Positions 30,841-41,499 of a DNA stretch of 64,000 nucleotides are shown piece by piece. Every line of letters begins with the position of its first letter. Position 1 is the stretch's first letter. A program made the translations under genes and the position numbers. The stretch spans positions 1 to 64,000 of the forward strand of contig DASZWD010000058.1 in NCBI GenBank assembly GCA_035546775.1, given 5' to 3'. The notes below the pieces were generated by a model. That model made no database searches. It was not told the DNA's origin and was given only the letters and a program-made list of their open reading frames with translations. The DNA is from Acidimicrobiales bacterium. Its GTDB lineage: Bacteria; Actinomycetota; Acidimicrobiia; Acidimicrobiales; JACCXE01.

Positions 30841-32343
30841 ATGGCTTTGGATCCCCGCACGCCGGTCGTGGTTGGCGTTGGCCAGCTCATGCGCAAGCCG
30901 ACGGTCGACGACCTCGACGGCATCGGCGACAACATCCAAATGATGGCCGAGGCCGCCCGGCGCGCCGCGCAGGACTCGGGCGCCGGCGATCCGACCAAGT
31001 TCCTGGCTTCGGTGCAGTCGGTGCGGACCGTGGCGGTGATGTCGTGGCGGCTCAAGCACCCATCGGGTGCCCTGGCCGCCGCCATCGACGCCGACCCGAA
31101 GCAGTTCCAGCAGTCGACCGTGGGCGGCAACAGCCCCCAGATGTTGATGACGAGCGCGGCGAACGACATCCTCTCGGGCAAGGTCGACTCCGTCCTCATC
31201 GCCGGCTCCGAGGCCTTCCTCACCCGGCGCCGGGCGTCCCAGGCCGGCGTCACGCTGCCGTGGGGGTCGGCGGAGAGCGAAGCGCCGATGGCCGAAGTCG
31301 TCGGTCACGACCGCAACGGCTCGAACGACGTCGAGATGTCGGTCGGCTTGATGATGCCGACGCAGGTCTACCCGCTGTTCGAGAACGGTCTGCGCGGTCG
31401 AGCCCCCGACGGCCCGCTCGCCCACGAGGTCCGCGTCTCGGAGATGTGGCAGCGCTTCAACGTCGTGGCCCAGTCGAACCCGTACGCGTGGTCGCCCGAG
31501 CCGATGACGGCCGAGGAGATCCGCACGCCGAGTGACGACAACCGCTACATCGGTTACCCGTACACCAAGTACCAGAACGCCAACATGACCGTCGACCAGG
31601 CCGCGGCGCTGCTGGTGTGCTCTGTCGAGGCCGCGCAGGCGGCCGGGATCCCCGAGGACAAGTGGGTGTTCCCGTGGTCGGGTTCGGACTGCAACGACCA
31701 CTGGTTCGTGTCCGAGCGCGCCAACCTCTACAGCGCTCCCGCCGTCGGCTTCAACGCCCGCGCCGCGCTCGGCCTCGCCGGCATCGGCATGGACGACGTG
31801 AACCACATCGAGATCTACTCGTGCTTCCCGTGCATGGTGCAGATGAGCGCCAACGAGATGGGCATCGACCCCTTCGGCGACCCGCGGCCGCTCACGCAGA
31901 CCGGCGGCCTGTGCTTCTTCGGCGGGCCGGGCAACAACTACACGACCCATGGCATCGCGTCGATGGTCGAGCGCCTGCGCGCCGAGCCGGGGATCGGCCT
32001 CGTCACCGGCAACGGCTGGTATTCGACGAAGCACTCGCTCGGGATCTACTCGACCACTCCGCCGGCGACGCCGTTCCGGTCGGCCAACCCGCAGCCGGAG
32101 CTGAACGCGACGCCCCAGACCAAGCTGGTCGACGAGTACGACGGCGCCGGCACGCTGGAGTCCTTCGTCGTGATGCACGAGCGCGACGGCTCCCCCGCGA
32201 TGGGCACCGTCGCCGTGCGCGTCGGCGACGACTCCCGCACGTGGGCGACGACGACCGACCGCGATTTCATCGCCTGGCTCGAGTCGGGCGAACCGGTCGT
32301 GGGAACGGCCGTGACCGTGAAGGACCGCGCGATCACTCGATGA
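30841..32343 (+). CDS. Thiolase-like protein lacking the usual catalytic cysteine
   Basis: 500 aa, two thiolase half-domains (VVVGVGQLMRKPTVDDLDG ... and HIEIYSCFPCMVQMSANEMG). At the position of the nucleophilic Cys (normally xCxSGxxA) it reads STVGGNSPQMLMTSAANDI; the NEAF motif is replaced by YSCFP and the C-terminal CxGHP by CFFGGPGNNYTTHG. This pattern is seen in actinobacterial 'acetyl-CoA acetyltransferase' relatives of sterol/SCP-type thiolases whose activity is not simple beta-ketothiolysis. The ATG start at 30841 is 36 bp from the divergent phosphatase gene. Acyl-CoA-related function is inferred. Confidence 0.8.
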   Translation: MALDPRTPVVVGVGQLMRKPTVDDLDGIGDNIQMMAEAARRAAQDSGAGDPTKFLASVQSVRTVAVMSWRLKHPSGALAAAIDADPKQFQQSTVGGNSPQMLMTSAANDILSGKVDSVLIAGSEAFLTRRRASQAGVTLPWGSAESEAPMAEVVGHDRNGSNDVEMSVGLMMPTQVYPLFENGLRGRAPDGPLAHEVRVSEMWQRFNVVAQSNPYAWSPEPMTAEEIRTPSDDNRYIGYPYTKYQNANMTVDQAAALLVCSVEAAQAAGIPEDKWVFPWSGSDCNDHWFVSERANLYSAPAVGFNARAALGLAGIGMDDVNHIEIYSCFPCMVQMSANEMGIDPFGDPRPLTQTGGLCFFGGPGNNYTTHGIASMVERLRAEPGIGLVTGNGWYSTKHSLGIYSTTPPATPFRSANPQPELNATPQTKLVDEYDGAGTLESFVVMHERDGSPAMGTVAVRVGDDSRTWATTTDRDFIAWLESGEPVVGTAVTVKDRAITR

Positions 32344-32371
32344 CCAAGGACGGACGGGTAAGACTCGCGTC

Positions 32372-34642
32372 ATGTTCCGCCGTTTTGTCCAACTCGTCGC
32401 GCTCGCAGCACTGATTGCAAGCCTCCTCGCGTTAAGCGGCCCGCGAGCGAGCGCCTCGTCACCGAACCAGTTCTTCGCACCCGAACTGAGCGCCATCTAC
32501 AACGGTGCCGTCGTCACCGCGGGGGATCGTGCCTTCTTCGTTTCGCAATGGACAAACGATCCCTATGCGCTTTGGGTAAGCGACGGAACGAAGGCTGGGA
32601 CATCGCGGCTCACGACTGGAAATCCTCAGGGTTCGCCGACCCGCCAGGACTTGTTTGCCGTCGGTTCCACTCTTTACTTCTGGTCTACGGCACCCGAGAC
32701 CGGCATGGAGTTGTGGAAGAGCGACGGCACGGCAGCAGGCACGTCGCTCGTCAAGGACATCAATCCGGGTAGCGCCAGCTCGGTTTATGCCGGCGGCGAG
32801 TGGCCCGTGGCCTTCAACGGCAAGCTGTATTTCGCGGCGGACGACGGCGTCCATGGACGCGAGTTATGGGTGTCGGACGGCACGTCTGACGGAACCACGA
32901 TGGTTAAGGACATCGACCCGGGGGCGTCGAGTTCCGGTCCGGCAATCATGCAAGTTGCGGCGGGAACGATCTGGTTTCACGCGGACGACGGGTCGGTCGG
33001 CGCCGAACTTTGGAAGAGCGACGGGTCGACAGCCGGTACATCACTGGTGAAAGACATTGCTGCCGGAGCGACTTCGTCCGGCCTCGGCGCCTTCACCGCG
33101 TTCGCAGGCAAGGTGTACTTCGGCGCGGCGGAACCGAGCCACGGCGAGGAGCTGTGGGCGACAGACGGCACCTCCGATGGCACCACCATGGTCAAGGACA
33201 TCAACCCAGGCGCGGGCAGCGGCACGGGCGGGTTGCTCCATCCGTTGTCGTCGACCCTTGCGGTATTCGCCGCCGACGATGGCGTGCACGGGACTGAATT
33301 GTGGAAGACCGACGGTACGACCAACGGCACAACGATGCTCAAGGACATCAACGTGCCATCGACCCAAGTTGGTGGTGAGGAGCCAGGATCGGACCCGTCG
33401 ATCGGCAACGCGTCCGGTGGCAAGACAGTCTTCTACGCGAACGATGGCACGAACGGCCCCCAGCCTTGGGTTTCGGACGGCACACTCCCAGGCACGTTTG
33501 CGCTCGCGAACATTCCGCAAAATCCGTGCTGCTCAAGCGTCGCGCCATCGCTAATCGATGGCGAGTGGTATTGGGCGTCGCCGAGCGACTTTTGGCGAAC
33601 AGACGGCACGGTCGCGGGCACGAAGTCGACCCCGACCGCCGCGGGTACGTGGGGTGTCCAATTCCAAAAACTCAACGGCCTGATTCTCGCCAGCGCCTCG
33701 CAAGCGCTCTGGCGCATCGGCACGCCACCACTTGTGGTTACCACCGGCAACGGAGCGCCGGTCCAACTGGCGACGTTCGCGCGCAACGGCAGCGAGATGG
33801 AGCGCACAGCGCCGTACGGCGACTTCGGTGGCGGCGCGTCGGTCGCCCAAGGCGACGTCAACGGTGACGGTGTGCTCGACATCATCGTGGGAGCTGGTCC
33901 AGGTGGCGGGCCTCACGTGCAGGTGTTCAGCGGGGTCGACAACTCGGTGTTGCGCAGCTTCTACGCGTACGCGTCCGGTTTCACCGGCGGTGTGTTCGTC
34001 GCCGCCGGTGACATCAACGGCGACGGCAAAGCCGACATCATCACCGGCGTCGGCCCCGGCGGCGGACCCCACGTCCAAGCCTTTAGCGGCGCCGACAACA
34101 CCGTGCTGCGCAGCTTCTACGCCTACGCCCCCGCCTTCACCGGCGGCGTCCGCGTCGGCGCCGCCGACATCAACGGCGACGGCAAAGCCGACATCATCAC
34201 CGGCGCCGGCCCCGGCGGCGGGCCTCACGTGCAGGTCTTCAGCGGCGCCGACAACTCAGTGTTGCGCAGCTTCTACGCGTACGCGCCCGGTTTCACCGGC
34301 GGTGTGTATCTCGGTGGCGGTGACATCAACGGCGACGGCAAAGCCGACATCATCACCGGCGTTGGCCCCGGCGGCGGACCCCACGTCCAAGCCTTCAGCG
34401 GCGCAGACAACACCGTGCTGCGCAGCTTCTACGCCTACGCCCCCGCCTTCACCGGCGGCGTCCGCGTCGGCGCCGCCGACCTCAACGGCGACGGCAAAGC
34501 CGACATCATCACCGGCGCCGGGCCCGGCGGCGGACCCCACGTCCAAGCCTTCAGCGGCGCCGACAACACCGTGCTTGACAGCTTCTTCGCCTACCCGCCG
34601 AGCTTCACCGGCGGAGTTTTCCCGGCGTCGATCGGCCGATAA
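32372..34642 (+). CDS. Secreted protein: ELWxxDGT repeats plus FG-GAP/VCBS-like repeats
   Basis: 756 aa. Signal peptide (LVALAALIASLLALSGPRAS). Residues ~60-440 hold about eight ELW-type repeats of ~48 aa (ELWKSDGTAAGTSLVKDI, ELWVSDGTSDGTTMVKDI and so on), a beta-propeller fold. Residues ~490-756 hold five 52-aa repeats with Ca-binding-like DxNxDGxxD loops (GDINGDGKADIITGVGPGGG, PHVQAFSG). Both types occur in large extracellular adhesins. No membrane anchor or sorting signal is present, so it may be released. The ATG at 32372 is 28 bp after the thiolase-like gene. Confidence 0.85.
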   Translation: MFRRFVQLVALAALIASLLALSGPRASASSPNQFFAPELSAIYNGAVVTAGDRAFFVSQWTNDPYALWVSDGTKAGTSRLTTGNPQGSPTRQDLFAVGSTLYFWSTAPETGMELWKSDGTAAGTSLVKDINPGSASSVYAGGEWPVAFNGKLYFAADDGVHGRELWVSDGTSDGTTMVKDIDPGASSSGPAIMQVAAGTIWFHADDGSVGAELWKSDGSTAGTSLVKDIAAGATSSGLGAFTAFAGKVYFGAAEPSHGEELWATDGTSDGTTMVKDINPGAGSGTGGLLHPLSSTLAVFAADDGVHGTELWKTDGTTNGTTMLKDINVPSTQVGGEEPGSDPSIGNASGGKTVFYANDGTNGPQPWVSDGTLPGTFALANIPQNPCCSSVAPSLIDGEWYWASPSDFWRTDGTVAGTKSTPTAAGTWGVQFQKLNGLILASASQALWRIGTPPLVVTTGNGAPVQLATFARNGSEMERTAPYGDFGGGASVAQGDVNGDGVLDIIVGAGPGGGPHVQVFSGVDNSVLRSFYAYASGFTGGVFVAAGDINGDGKADIITGVGPGGGPHVQAFSGADNTVLRSFYAYAPAFTGGVRVGAADINGDGKADIITGAGPGGGPHVQVFSGADNSVLRSFYAYAPGFTGGVYLGGGDINGDGKADIITGVGPGGGPHVQAFSGADNTVLRSFYAYAPAFTGGVRVGAADLNGDGKADIITGAGPGGGPHVQAFSGADNTVLDSFFAYPPSFTGGVFPASIGR
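33860..34636 (+). repeat. Five 156-bp units in the secreted repeat gene, with a 312-bp higher-order period
   Basis: Homologous points at 34031, 34187, 34343 and 34499 are exactly 156 bp apart. Units two apart (312 bp) are nearly identical over more than 150 bp, while adjacent units differ more. This indicates recent duplication of a two-unit block within the gene. The first unit (from about 33860) is the most diverged. Confidence 0.85.
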
Positions 34643-34648
34643 CGACTG

Positions 34649-35170
34649 TCACAAGAAGACTGCGCCCGGGCGCAGGACGCGGATCGGGTCCTGCGTGGCG
34701 TCGACGACCGTCGACGGCTGACCGTTGCGGGTGCCGCCGTCGAGGAGCGGGATGTCGCCGAGCGCGGCGCGCACTTCGGCGGCCGTCGTGCAGGGCGGCT
34801 GGCCGTGCTTGTTGGCGCTGGTGGTGATCAGCGGGCCGGTGGCGCGGATGAGGGCGCGCAGGTCGTCGTCGTCGGGACAGCGCAGACCGATGGTGGTGGC
34901 GTCGCCGCCGAGGTCCCACGCCGCCGACGCCTCCGTGCGGGTGCCGACGATCGTGAGCGCGCCCGGCCAGTAATGCGTGAGGTCGACGGCGAAGGTGGCG
35001 TAGCGGGCCGCGTCCTCGGGATCGGCGATGAGGACCGGCAATGCCACCTCGGTCGGGCGTTCCTTGAGCGCGAACAGCGCGGCGCTGTGGCCCACCGTCA
35101 CGGCGACGCCGTAGACGGTGTCGGTCGGGATTGCGACGACCTCCCCGCGCGCCAGGGCGTCGGCTACCAC
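34649..35170 (-). CDS. tsaC: Threonylcarbamoyl-AMP synthase (Sua5/YrdC/TsaC)
   Basis: 173 aa. Makes L-threonylcarbamoyladenylate for the t6A37 modification of ANN-decoding tRNAs. N-terminal VVAIPTDTVYGVAVTVGHSA and the conserved LITTSANKHGQPPCTTAAEV fit the YrdC fold. The GTG start at 35170 overlaps the prmC stop by 7 bp. It lacks the C-terminal Sua5 domain. It lies 6 bp from the convergent stop of the secreted repeat gene. Confidence 0.92.
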   Translation of the reverse strand: MVADALARGEVVAIPTDTVYGVAVTVGHSAALFALKERPTEVALPVLIADPEDAARYATFAVDLTHYWPGALTIVGTRTEASAAWDLGGDATTIGLRCPDDDDLRALIRATGPLITTSANKHGQPPCTTAAEVRAALGDIPLLDGGTRNGQPSTVVDATQDPIRVLRPGAVFL

Positions 35171-36024
35171 TTGCCCACCGTGCAGCGCGGCCGGCCGACG
35201 AGGTCGTTGTGCGTGGAGACGTCTTCGGCGCCGCCGGCGCGCATGAGTTGCTGGATCGCGTCGCCCTGGTCGGGCGCATGCTCGACCACCAGCGCGCCGG
35301 GGCGCGCCAGCCAATCAGGGGTGGCGGCCACGATGCGGCGGATGTCGTCGAGGCCGTCGTGGCCGGCGACGAGCGCGGATGCCGGTTCCCAGTCGGCGAC
35401 TTCGGCGGGCAGCGCGTCGGTGGTGCGCACGTAGGGCGGGTTGCTCACGACGAGGGTGATCATGCCCATGAGCGCGTCGGGCAGCGCGTCGAACCAGTCG
35501 CCGTGCTTGAGGTCGACGCGGCCGATCGCGGCCTGGCCAAGGCCGATGAGGTTGAGCCGGGCGACCTCGAGGGCGTCGGCCGACGCGTCGGTGGCCCACA
35601 CGTGGGCGTCGGGCACTTCCTTGGCAATCGACAGCGCGATCGCACCCGAACCGGTGCCGAGGTCGACCACGGTCGGCGCCTCGTTGGTGTAGCGCAGGGC
35701 GCGCAGGGCGGCGAGCGCCACCTCGACGACCCATTCGGTCTCGGGACGCGGGATGAGGACCCGGCGGTCGACGTACAGGTCGAGCTGGCGGAAGCCCCAC
35801 GCGCCGAGCACGTACTGGAGTGGTTCGCCGGCGCGGCGGCGCTCCACGCGCTGGTCGATCGACGCCTGGCACTTGGCGTTGACGACCTCGTCGCCGTGGG
35901 CGATCAGCTCGGCGGCGTTCCAGTCGGCGACGTGGCCGACGATGAGGCGCGCGTCGCGCTCACCGACGACGCGGGCGGCCGCGGCGATCGCCTCGTTCCA
36001 GGTCTGGGTGGTGCTAGTGCTCAC
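35164..36024 (-). CDS. prmC: Peptide chain release factor N5-glutamine methyltransferase
   Basis: 286 aa SAM-dependent enzyme that methylates the GGQ glutamine of release factors. The N-terminal helical domain ends in RRAGEPLQYVLGAWGFRQLD; the SAM loop is VVDLGTGSGAIALSIAKEVP and the catalytic motif VVSNPPYVRTTDAL holds NPPY. The GTG start at 36024 overlaps the prfA stop by 11 bp, so enzyme and substrate are co-translated. Confidence 0.96.
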   Translation of the reverse strand: MSTSTTQTWNEAIAAAARVVGERDARLIVGHVADWNAAELIAHGDEVVNAKCQASIDQRVERRRAGEPLQYVLGAWGFRQLDLYVDRRVLIPRPETEWVVEVALAALRALRYTNEAPTVVDLGTGSGAIALSIAKEVPDAHVWATDASADALEVARLNLIGLGQAAIGRVDLKHGDWFDALPDALMGMITLVVSNPPYVRTTDALPAEVADWEPASALVAGHDGLDDIRRIVAATPDWLARPGALVVEHAPDQGDAIQQLMRAGGAEDVSTHNDLVGRPRCTVGKW

Positions 36025-37078
36025 CGGCGAGTTGGCGGGCGCGCTCTTCGGCGACCAGCGCGTCGCTCACTTCGTCGAGCTCGCCCATGAGCACACGGTC
36101 GAGCTTGTAGATCGTGAGGCCGATGCGGTGGTCGGTGACGCGGTTTTCCTTGTAGTTGTAGGTGCGGATCTTCTCGCCCCGCCCGCCGCTGCCGACCTGG
36201 GACTTGCGGGCGTCGGACAGCTCGGCTTCCTGCTTGTCCTGCTCGGCCTTGAGCAGCCGGGCGCGCAACACCTGGAGCGCCTTGGCCCGGTTCTGGATCT
36301 GGCTCTTCTCATCCTGCATCGACACGACGAGTCCCGTCGGCAGGTGGGTGATGCGCACCGCCGAGTCGGTGGTGTTCACCGACTGACCGCCGGGGCCCGA
36401 CGAGCGGTACACGTCGATCTTGAGGTCCTTCTCTTCGATCTGGACGTCGACTTCTTCGGCCTCGGGCAGCACCGTGACGGTGGCGGCCGACGTGTGGATG
36501 CGGCCCTGGCTTTCGGTAGCGGGCACCCGTTGCACGCGGTGGGCGCCGCCCTCGAACTTCATGTGAGTCCAGACGTTGTCGCCCTTGATCATGAACGCCA
36601 CTTCGTTGAAGCCACCCTTGTCCGACGGGTCGGAGCCGAGCACCTCGACCTTCCACTTCATGCGATCCGCGTAGCGCGTGTACATGTCGAAGAGGTCCTT
36701 CGCCCACAGGTTCGCCTCTTCACCGCCTTCGGCGCCCCGGATCTCGACGATCACGTTGCGCCCGGCGTTGGGATCCGGCGGCAGCAGCAGGACCTTCAGT
36801 TCGGCGTCGAGCGACTCGATGCGCTTCTCGGCGTCGTCGACTTCGGCCCGCATGACGTCGCGGTCTTCACCGGTGGCTTCCTTGAGCATCTCCTTGGCCG
36901 CCTCGAGATCCTCGTGCGCCCGTTCGTAGGCGCGGGCGGCCCGCACGATCGGATCGAGTTCCTTGTGCCGGCGCGACAGGTCCCGCAGCACCTTGGGATC
37001 GCTGGCAACGTCGGGCGCGGCGAGGCGCGACTCGACGTCGGTGAATTCGTCTTCGAGCATTCGCAGGCGGTCGCGCAC
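36014..37078 (-). CDS. prfA: Peptide chain release factor 1
   Basis: 354 aa. Terminates translation at UAA and UAG. The GGQ peptidyl-hydrolase loop is in YRSSGPGGQSVNTTDSAVRI, and the codon-reading region lies upstream in the RIHTSAATVTVLPEAEEVD-containing domain. N terminus RDRLRMLEDEFTDVESRLAA is standard with GTG at 37078; the longer frame to 37375 shadows the next gene. Confidence 0.96.
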   Translation of the reverse strand: MRDRLRMLEDEFTDVESRLAAPDVASDPKVLRDLSRRHKELDPIVRAARAYERAHEDLEAAKEMLKEATGEDRDVMRAEVDDAEKRIESLDAELKVLLLPPDPNAGRNVIVEIRGAEGGEEANLWAKDLFDMYTRYADRMKWKVEVLGSDPSDKGGFNEVAFMIKGDNVWTHMKFEGGAHRVQRVPATESQGRIHTSAATVTVLPEAEEVDVQIEEKDLKIDVYRSSGPGGQSVNTTDSAVRITHLPTGLVVSMQDEKSQIQNRAKALQVLRARLLKAEQDKQEAELSDARKSQVGSGGRGEKIRTYNYKENRVTDHRIGLTIYKLDRVLMGELDEVSDALVAEERARQLAGEH

Positions 37079-37082
37079 GCGA

Positions 37083-38024
37083 TCAGTCTCCCAGAGCCGG
37101 CCAGTTGTTCGGAACTGTGACCACGCGTGCCGGTCGCTTGAGCGCGGCGGCGAGGCGGTAGGTGTTCGGCAGCGCGTCAGCTTCGGGCACGACCAGGACG
37201 AGTTCGGCGGCCGGCGAATGCTGTCCGCGGGCGTCGGCTGCCGACGGCACCAGGTCAGGGTCGACCCCGACGGAGAACGCGACGACGACGCCATCGCCGA
37301 CCGCCGGCGCGATGCCGGCGTCGCGCAGATCGGCGCGTGGCGTCGGCGGCGCCACCGGCGTGAGCGGCCCCACACCCACGAGCTCCGGGTGACGCACCGC
37401 GATCCAGCGCAGCCACCGCTCGCGGGCGAGATTCGTCATCGGGCTCGGCGGCGCGTCGGCGCGTCGCCCGGCGTTCACCCGCGCCGCGAGGTCTTCGAGG
37501 GTGGCGGCGGAGTTGGCCATGCGGTGCGCCTCGCGGTCGTGCTTGCCGACCCCGACGGCGACCTCGCCGTCCTCCACCCGCCCGATCTCGAGCCCCCGCA
37601 CCTCGAAGCGTGTGACCCCGTCCTCCACCACGATGTCGACCCCCTCGGGCGCCGCCACCCCGTTCTGTGAAGGATCTTCCGTGTCAGATACGGGAGATCC
37701 TTCACAGAAGTGCAGGGTGGTGCCGTCGACGGAGTACACCTCGATGGTGGCGGGGGACGCGAAGTAGGTGGCTTGGCGGGCGATGACGCGGGCGGCGGCG
37801 TCGTCGTCGGTAATGACGACGAGCCGGTCAGGGACGTCGGCTTTGAGGGCGACGGCCAATGGTCCGCCGAGGCCGCCGCTCTCGGTCAGCACCCACAGCG
37901 TTCCGTCGCCGGACGCGGCGGCGCCGCCGGGAAACCCCAGCGGCGTCAGACCGGTTGCCCCCGCAGATGCAGCGAGGGCCTTGAGCTTGGCTGCATTCAG
38001 GCGGGCCCGTGTGGACGGGTCCAC
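37083..38024 (-). CDS. Conserved-looking hypothetical protein carrying an internal 47-bp palindrome
   Basis: 313 aa, no signal peptide or membrane segment, Ala/Val/Asp-rich. N-terminal half has TLWVLTESGGLGGPLAVALK and DRLVVITDDDAAARVIARQA, like a nucleotide-binding or lyase fold; the second half has LARERWLRWIAVRHPELVGV. I do not recognise the family. The gene lies between rpmE (6 bp gap) and prfA (4 bp gap) in a translation-related operon. The segment coding FCEGSPVSDTEDPSQN is an inverted repeat at DNA level (37663-37709), suggesting an inserted element kept in frame. GTG start at 38024. Confidence 0.7.
   Translation of the reverse strand: MDPSTRARLNAAKLKALAASAGATGLTPLGFPGGAAASGDGTLWVLTESGGLGGPLAVALKADVPDRLVVITDDDAAARVIARQATYFASPATIEVYSVDGTTLHFCEGSPVSDTEDPSQNGVAAPEGVDIVVEDGVTRFEVRGLEIGRVEDGEVAVGVGKHDREAHRMANSAATLEDLAARVNAGRRADAPPSPMTNLARERWLRWIAVRHPELVGVGPLTPVAPPTPRADLRDAGIAPAVGDGVVVAFSVGVDPDLVPSAADARGQHSPAAELVLVVPEADALPNTYRLAAALKRPARVVTVPNNWPALGD
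37663..37709. repeat. 47-bp palindrome inside a coding sequence
   Basis: Arms 37663-37684 and 37688-37709 pair over 22 nt (15 outer pairs perfect, two G-T wobbles inside) around CAG. Size, arm length and 3-nt loop match the intergenic palindromes at 9662, 12842 and 16531, but this one lies within the open frame of 37083-38024. Arm sequence differs from the others. Confidence 0.8.
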
Positions 38025-38030
38025 CGGCAG

Positions 38031-38252
38031 CTAGTCCTTCTTCTTCGAACCCTGCTTGCCGTACCGGCGCTGGAAGCGCTCGACGCGGCCGCCGGTGTCG
38101 ACGAGCTTTTGCTTGCCCGTGTAAAAGGGGTGGCACTCGTTGCACAACTCTGCGTGCAGCTCGTTCTTGGTGGAACGGGTGGTGAAGGTGTTGCCGCACG
38201 AGCAGACGACCTTCGCCTCGGTGTATTCGGGGTGGATTCCGGTCTTGGGCAT
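38031..38252 (-). CDS. rpmE: 50S ribosomal protein L31 (zinc-binding type)
   Basis: 73 aa. Zn ligands: Cys-x-Cys in [12 protein letters not shown] and Cys-x2-Cys in [19 protein letters not shown]. The C terminus is Lys-rich ([12 protein letters not shown]). The Zn-type L31 is the one used under zinc-replete growth; no Zn-independent paralog is in the window. It follows rho by about 20 bp. Confidence 0.97.
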   Translation of the reverse strand: MPKTGIHPEYTEAKVVCSCGNTFTTRSTKNELHAELCNECHPFYTGKQKLVDTGGRVERFQRRYGKQGSKKKD

Positions 38253-38272
38253 GGGGTTGTCTCCTTAACGGC

Positions 38273-40123
<1,851 letters not shown>

Positions 40124-40326
40124 TTACACCTCACAATGGATTAAGGACAGGCTGCGGCCGTGGCTTGCGCGAGCGATGACTTGCGCGAGCGGTGCAACCA
40201 GGAGGAGCACTTCCGCCGGTTTCGAAAAAACCGTGCGGCCGGTGCGATGCACACCCTAGCACTCTCCGGGTACAACCGGACTTATCGGCGGTTCATTCCC
40301 CCAGGTGGACCGTAACGTGGGCGGCA
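40124..40326 (-). promoter_or_regulatory. rho leader and divergent promoter region
   Basis: 203 bp between the starts of rho (minus) and the antiporter (plus). It contains two direct copies of CTTGCGCGAGCG (near 40164 and 40181), a CTGCGGCCG...CGGCCGGTGCG pairing and an A-run at 40225. Long rho leaders are often used for Rho autoregulation; that role here is inferred, no gene is seen. Confidence 0.4.
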
Positions 40327-41484
40327 ATGGGCTACGGGGCGCTAGCGCTGGTCATCGCGGCGGGACTCGTCGGACCGCTAGTCGCCGCAGTGGGGCGCTT
40401 CGCCCCGCCGGTCGTCGTCGGCGAGCTCGCCGCCGGCGTCGTGCTCGGCCGCACCGGACTCGATTGGGTCCACGGATCCGACCCGTTGCTGTCCGGGTTG
40501 GCGAGCATCGGCTTCGTGCTGCTGATGTTCGTCGTCGGCACGCACCTGCCGGTCCGCGACCCAAACCTGCGGGCGGCCGCGGCGCGCGGCGCGGGGGTGG
40601 CGGCCACCGTCGGGGCTGCGGCGGCGATCGTCGGCGTCGCGTTGGCGCCCACCGTGAGCCTTCACCGGCCCGCCGTGTTGGCCGTGTTGATCGCCGCCAG
40701 CTCGGGCGCCGTTGCCCTACCCGTGCTCCAGTCACTCCCGGCGGACCGCACCGTCGTGGTAACGACCGCGTGGATCGCGCTGGCCGACGTGGCGACGGTT
40801 CTGACGCTGCCCTTCGTCCTGGCCGTGGGCTCGGTGCCGCGCGCGTTGTTGGGCGGCGTCCTCGTCCTCCTGAGCGGCGCCGCGCTGTACGTGGCGCTGA
40901 GCAGCGCGCGCGACAGCCCCGCCGTGCGCCGCCTGCGCCATCTCTCACACGACCGCGGTTGGGGCGTCGACCTGCGGGTGTCGCTCCTCGCGTTGTTCGT
41001 CGCCGCGTGGATCGCAACGCGCTTTGGCACCTCGATTCTCGTCGCCGGATTCGCGATGGGCGCGGCGGTGGCGTTCGTCGGCGAACCGCGGCGCGTCGCG
41101 CAACAACTCGTCGGTCTCGGCGAGGGGTTTGCCATCCCGGTGTTCTTCGTCCACCTGGGAGCGCAGCTCGACCTGCGCGGCTTGCTGCATTCGCCGAGCG
41201 CGCTGCGCCTCGCCGTGGTAATCGCGGCGGCGTCACTTGTGGTGCACGTTCTGGCCTCTCTGGCCTGGCGCCTCCCGGTCGCCAGTGGGCTGCTGAGCAG
41301 CGCCCAACTCGGTGTGCCCTCAGCCGTGGCCACCATCGGGCTGCAGACGAAGCAGCTCACCGCGACCGACGCCGCCGCGGTGATGGCGTCGGTCCTCGTG
41401 ACCCTCGCCGCCTGTGCCTTGGGCGCCGCACTGCTCGGCAATCGTGGCCAGCTTCCGGACCTGACGGCGCCACATCCCACGTGA
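40327..41484 (+). CDS. Cation/proton antiporter, CPA2 (KefB/NapA-like) family
   Basis: 385 aa with about 12 membrane segments and no C-terminal RCK/TrkA domain. N-terminal VVGELAAGVVLGRTGLDWVH is the CPA2 opening; a polar break in ATRFGTSILVAGFAMGAAVA and PVFFVHLGAQLDLRGLL correspond to the core helices. It sits where thrB lies in the Mycobacterium thr-rho cluster. Exchanges Na+ or K+ for H+ by family; ion not determined. Start ATG 40327. Confidence 0.85.
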   Translation: MGYGALALVIAAGLVGPLVAAVGRFAPPVVVGELAAGVVLGRTGLDWVHGSDPLLSGLASIGFVLLMFVVGTHLPVRDPNLRAAAARGAGVAATVGAAAAIVGVALAPTVSLHRPAVLAVLIAASSGAVALPVLQSLPADRTVVVTTAWIALADVATVLTLPFVLAVGSVPRALLGGVLVLLSGAALYVALSSARDSPAVRRLRHLSHDRGWGVDLRVSLLALFVAAWIATRFGTSILVAGFAMGAAVAFVGEPRRVAQQLVGLGEGFAIPVFFVHLGAQLDLRGLLHSPSALRLAVVIAAASLVVHVLASLAWRLPVASGLLSSAQLGVPSAVATIGLQTKQLTATDAAAVMASVLVTLAACALGAALLGNRGQLPDLTAPHPT

Positions 41485-41499
41485 TGCTTGACTAGCCGC

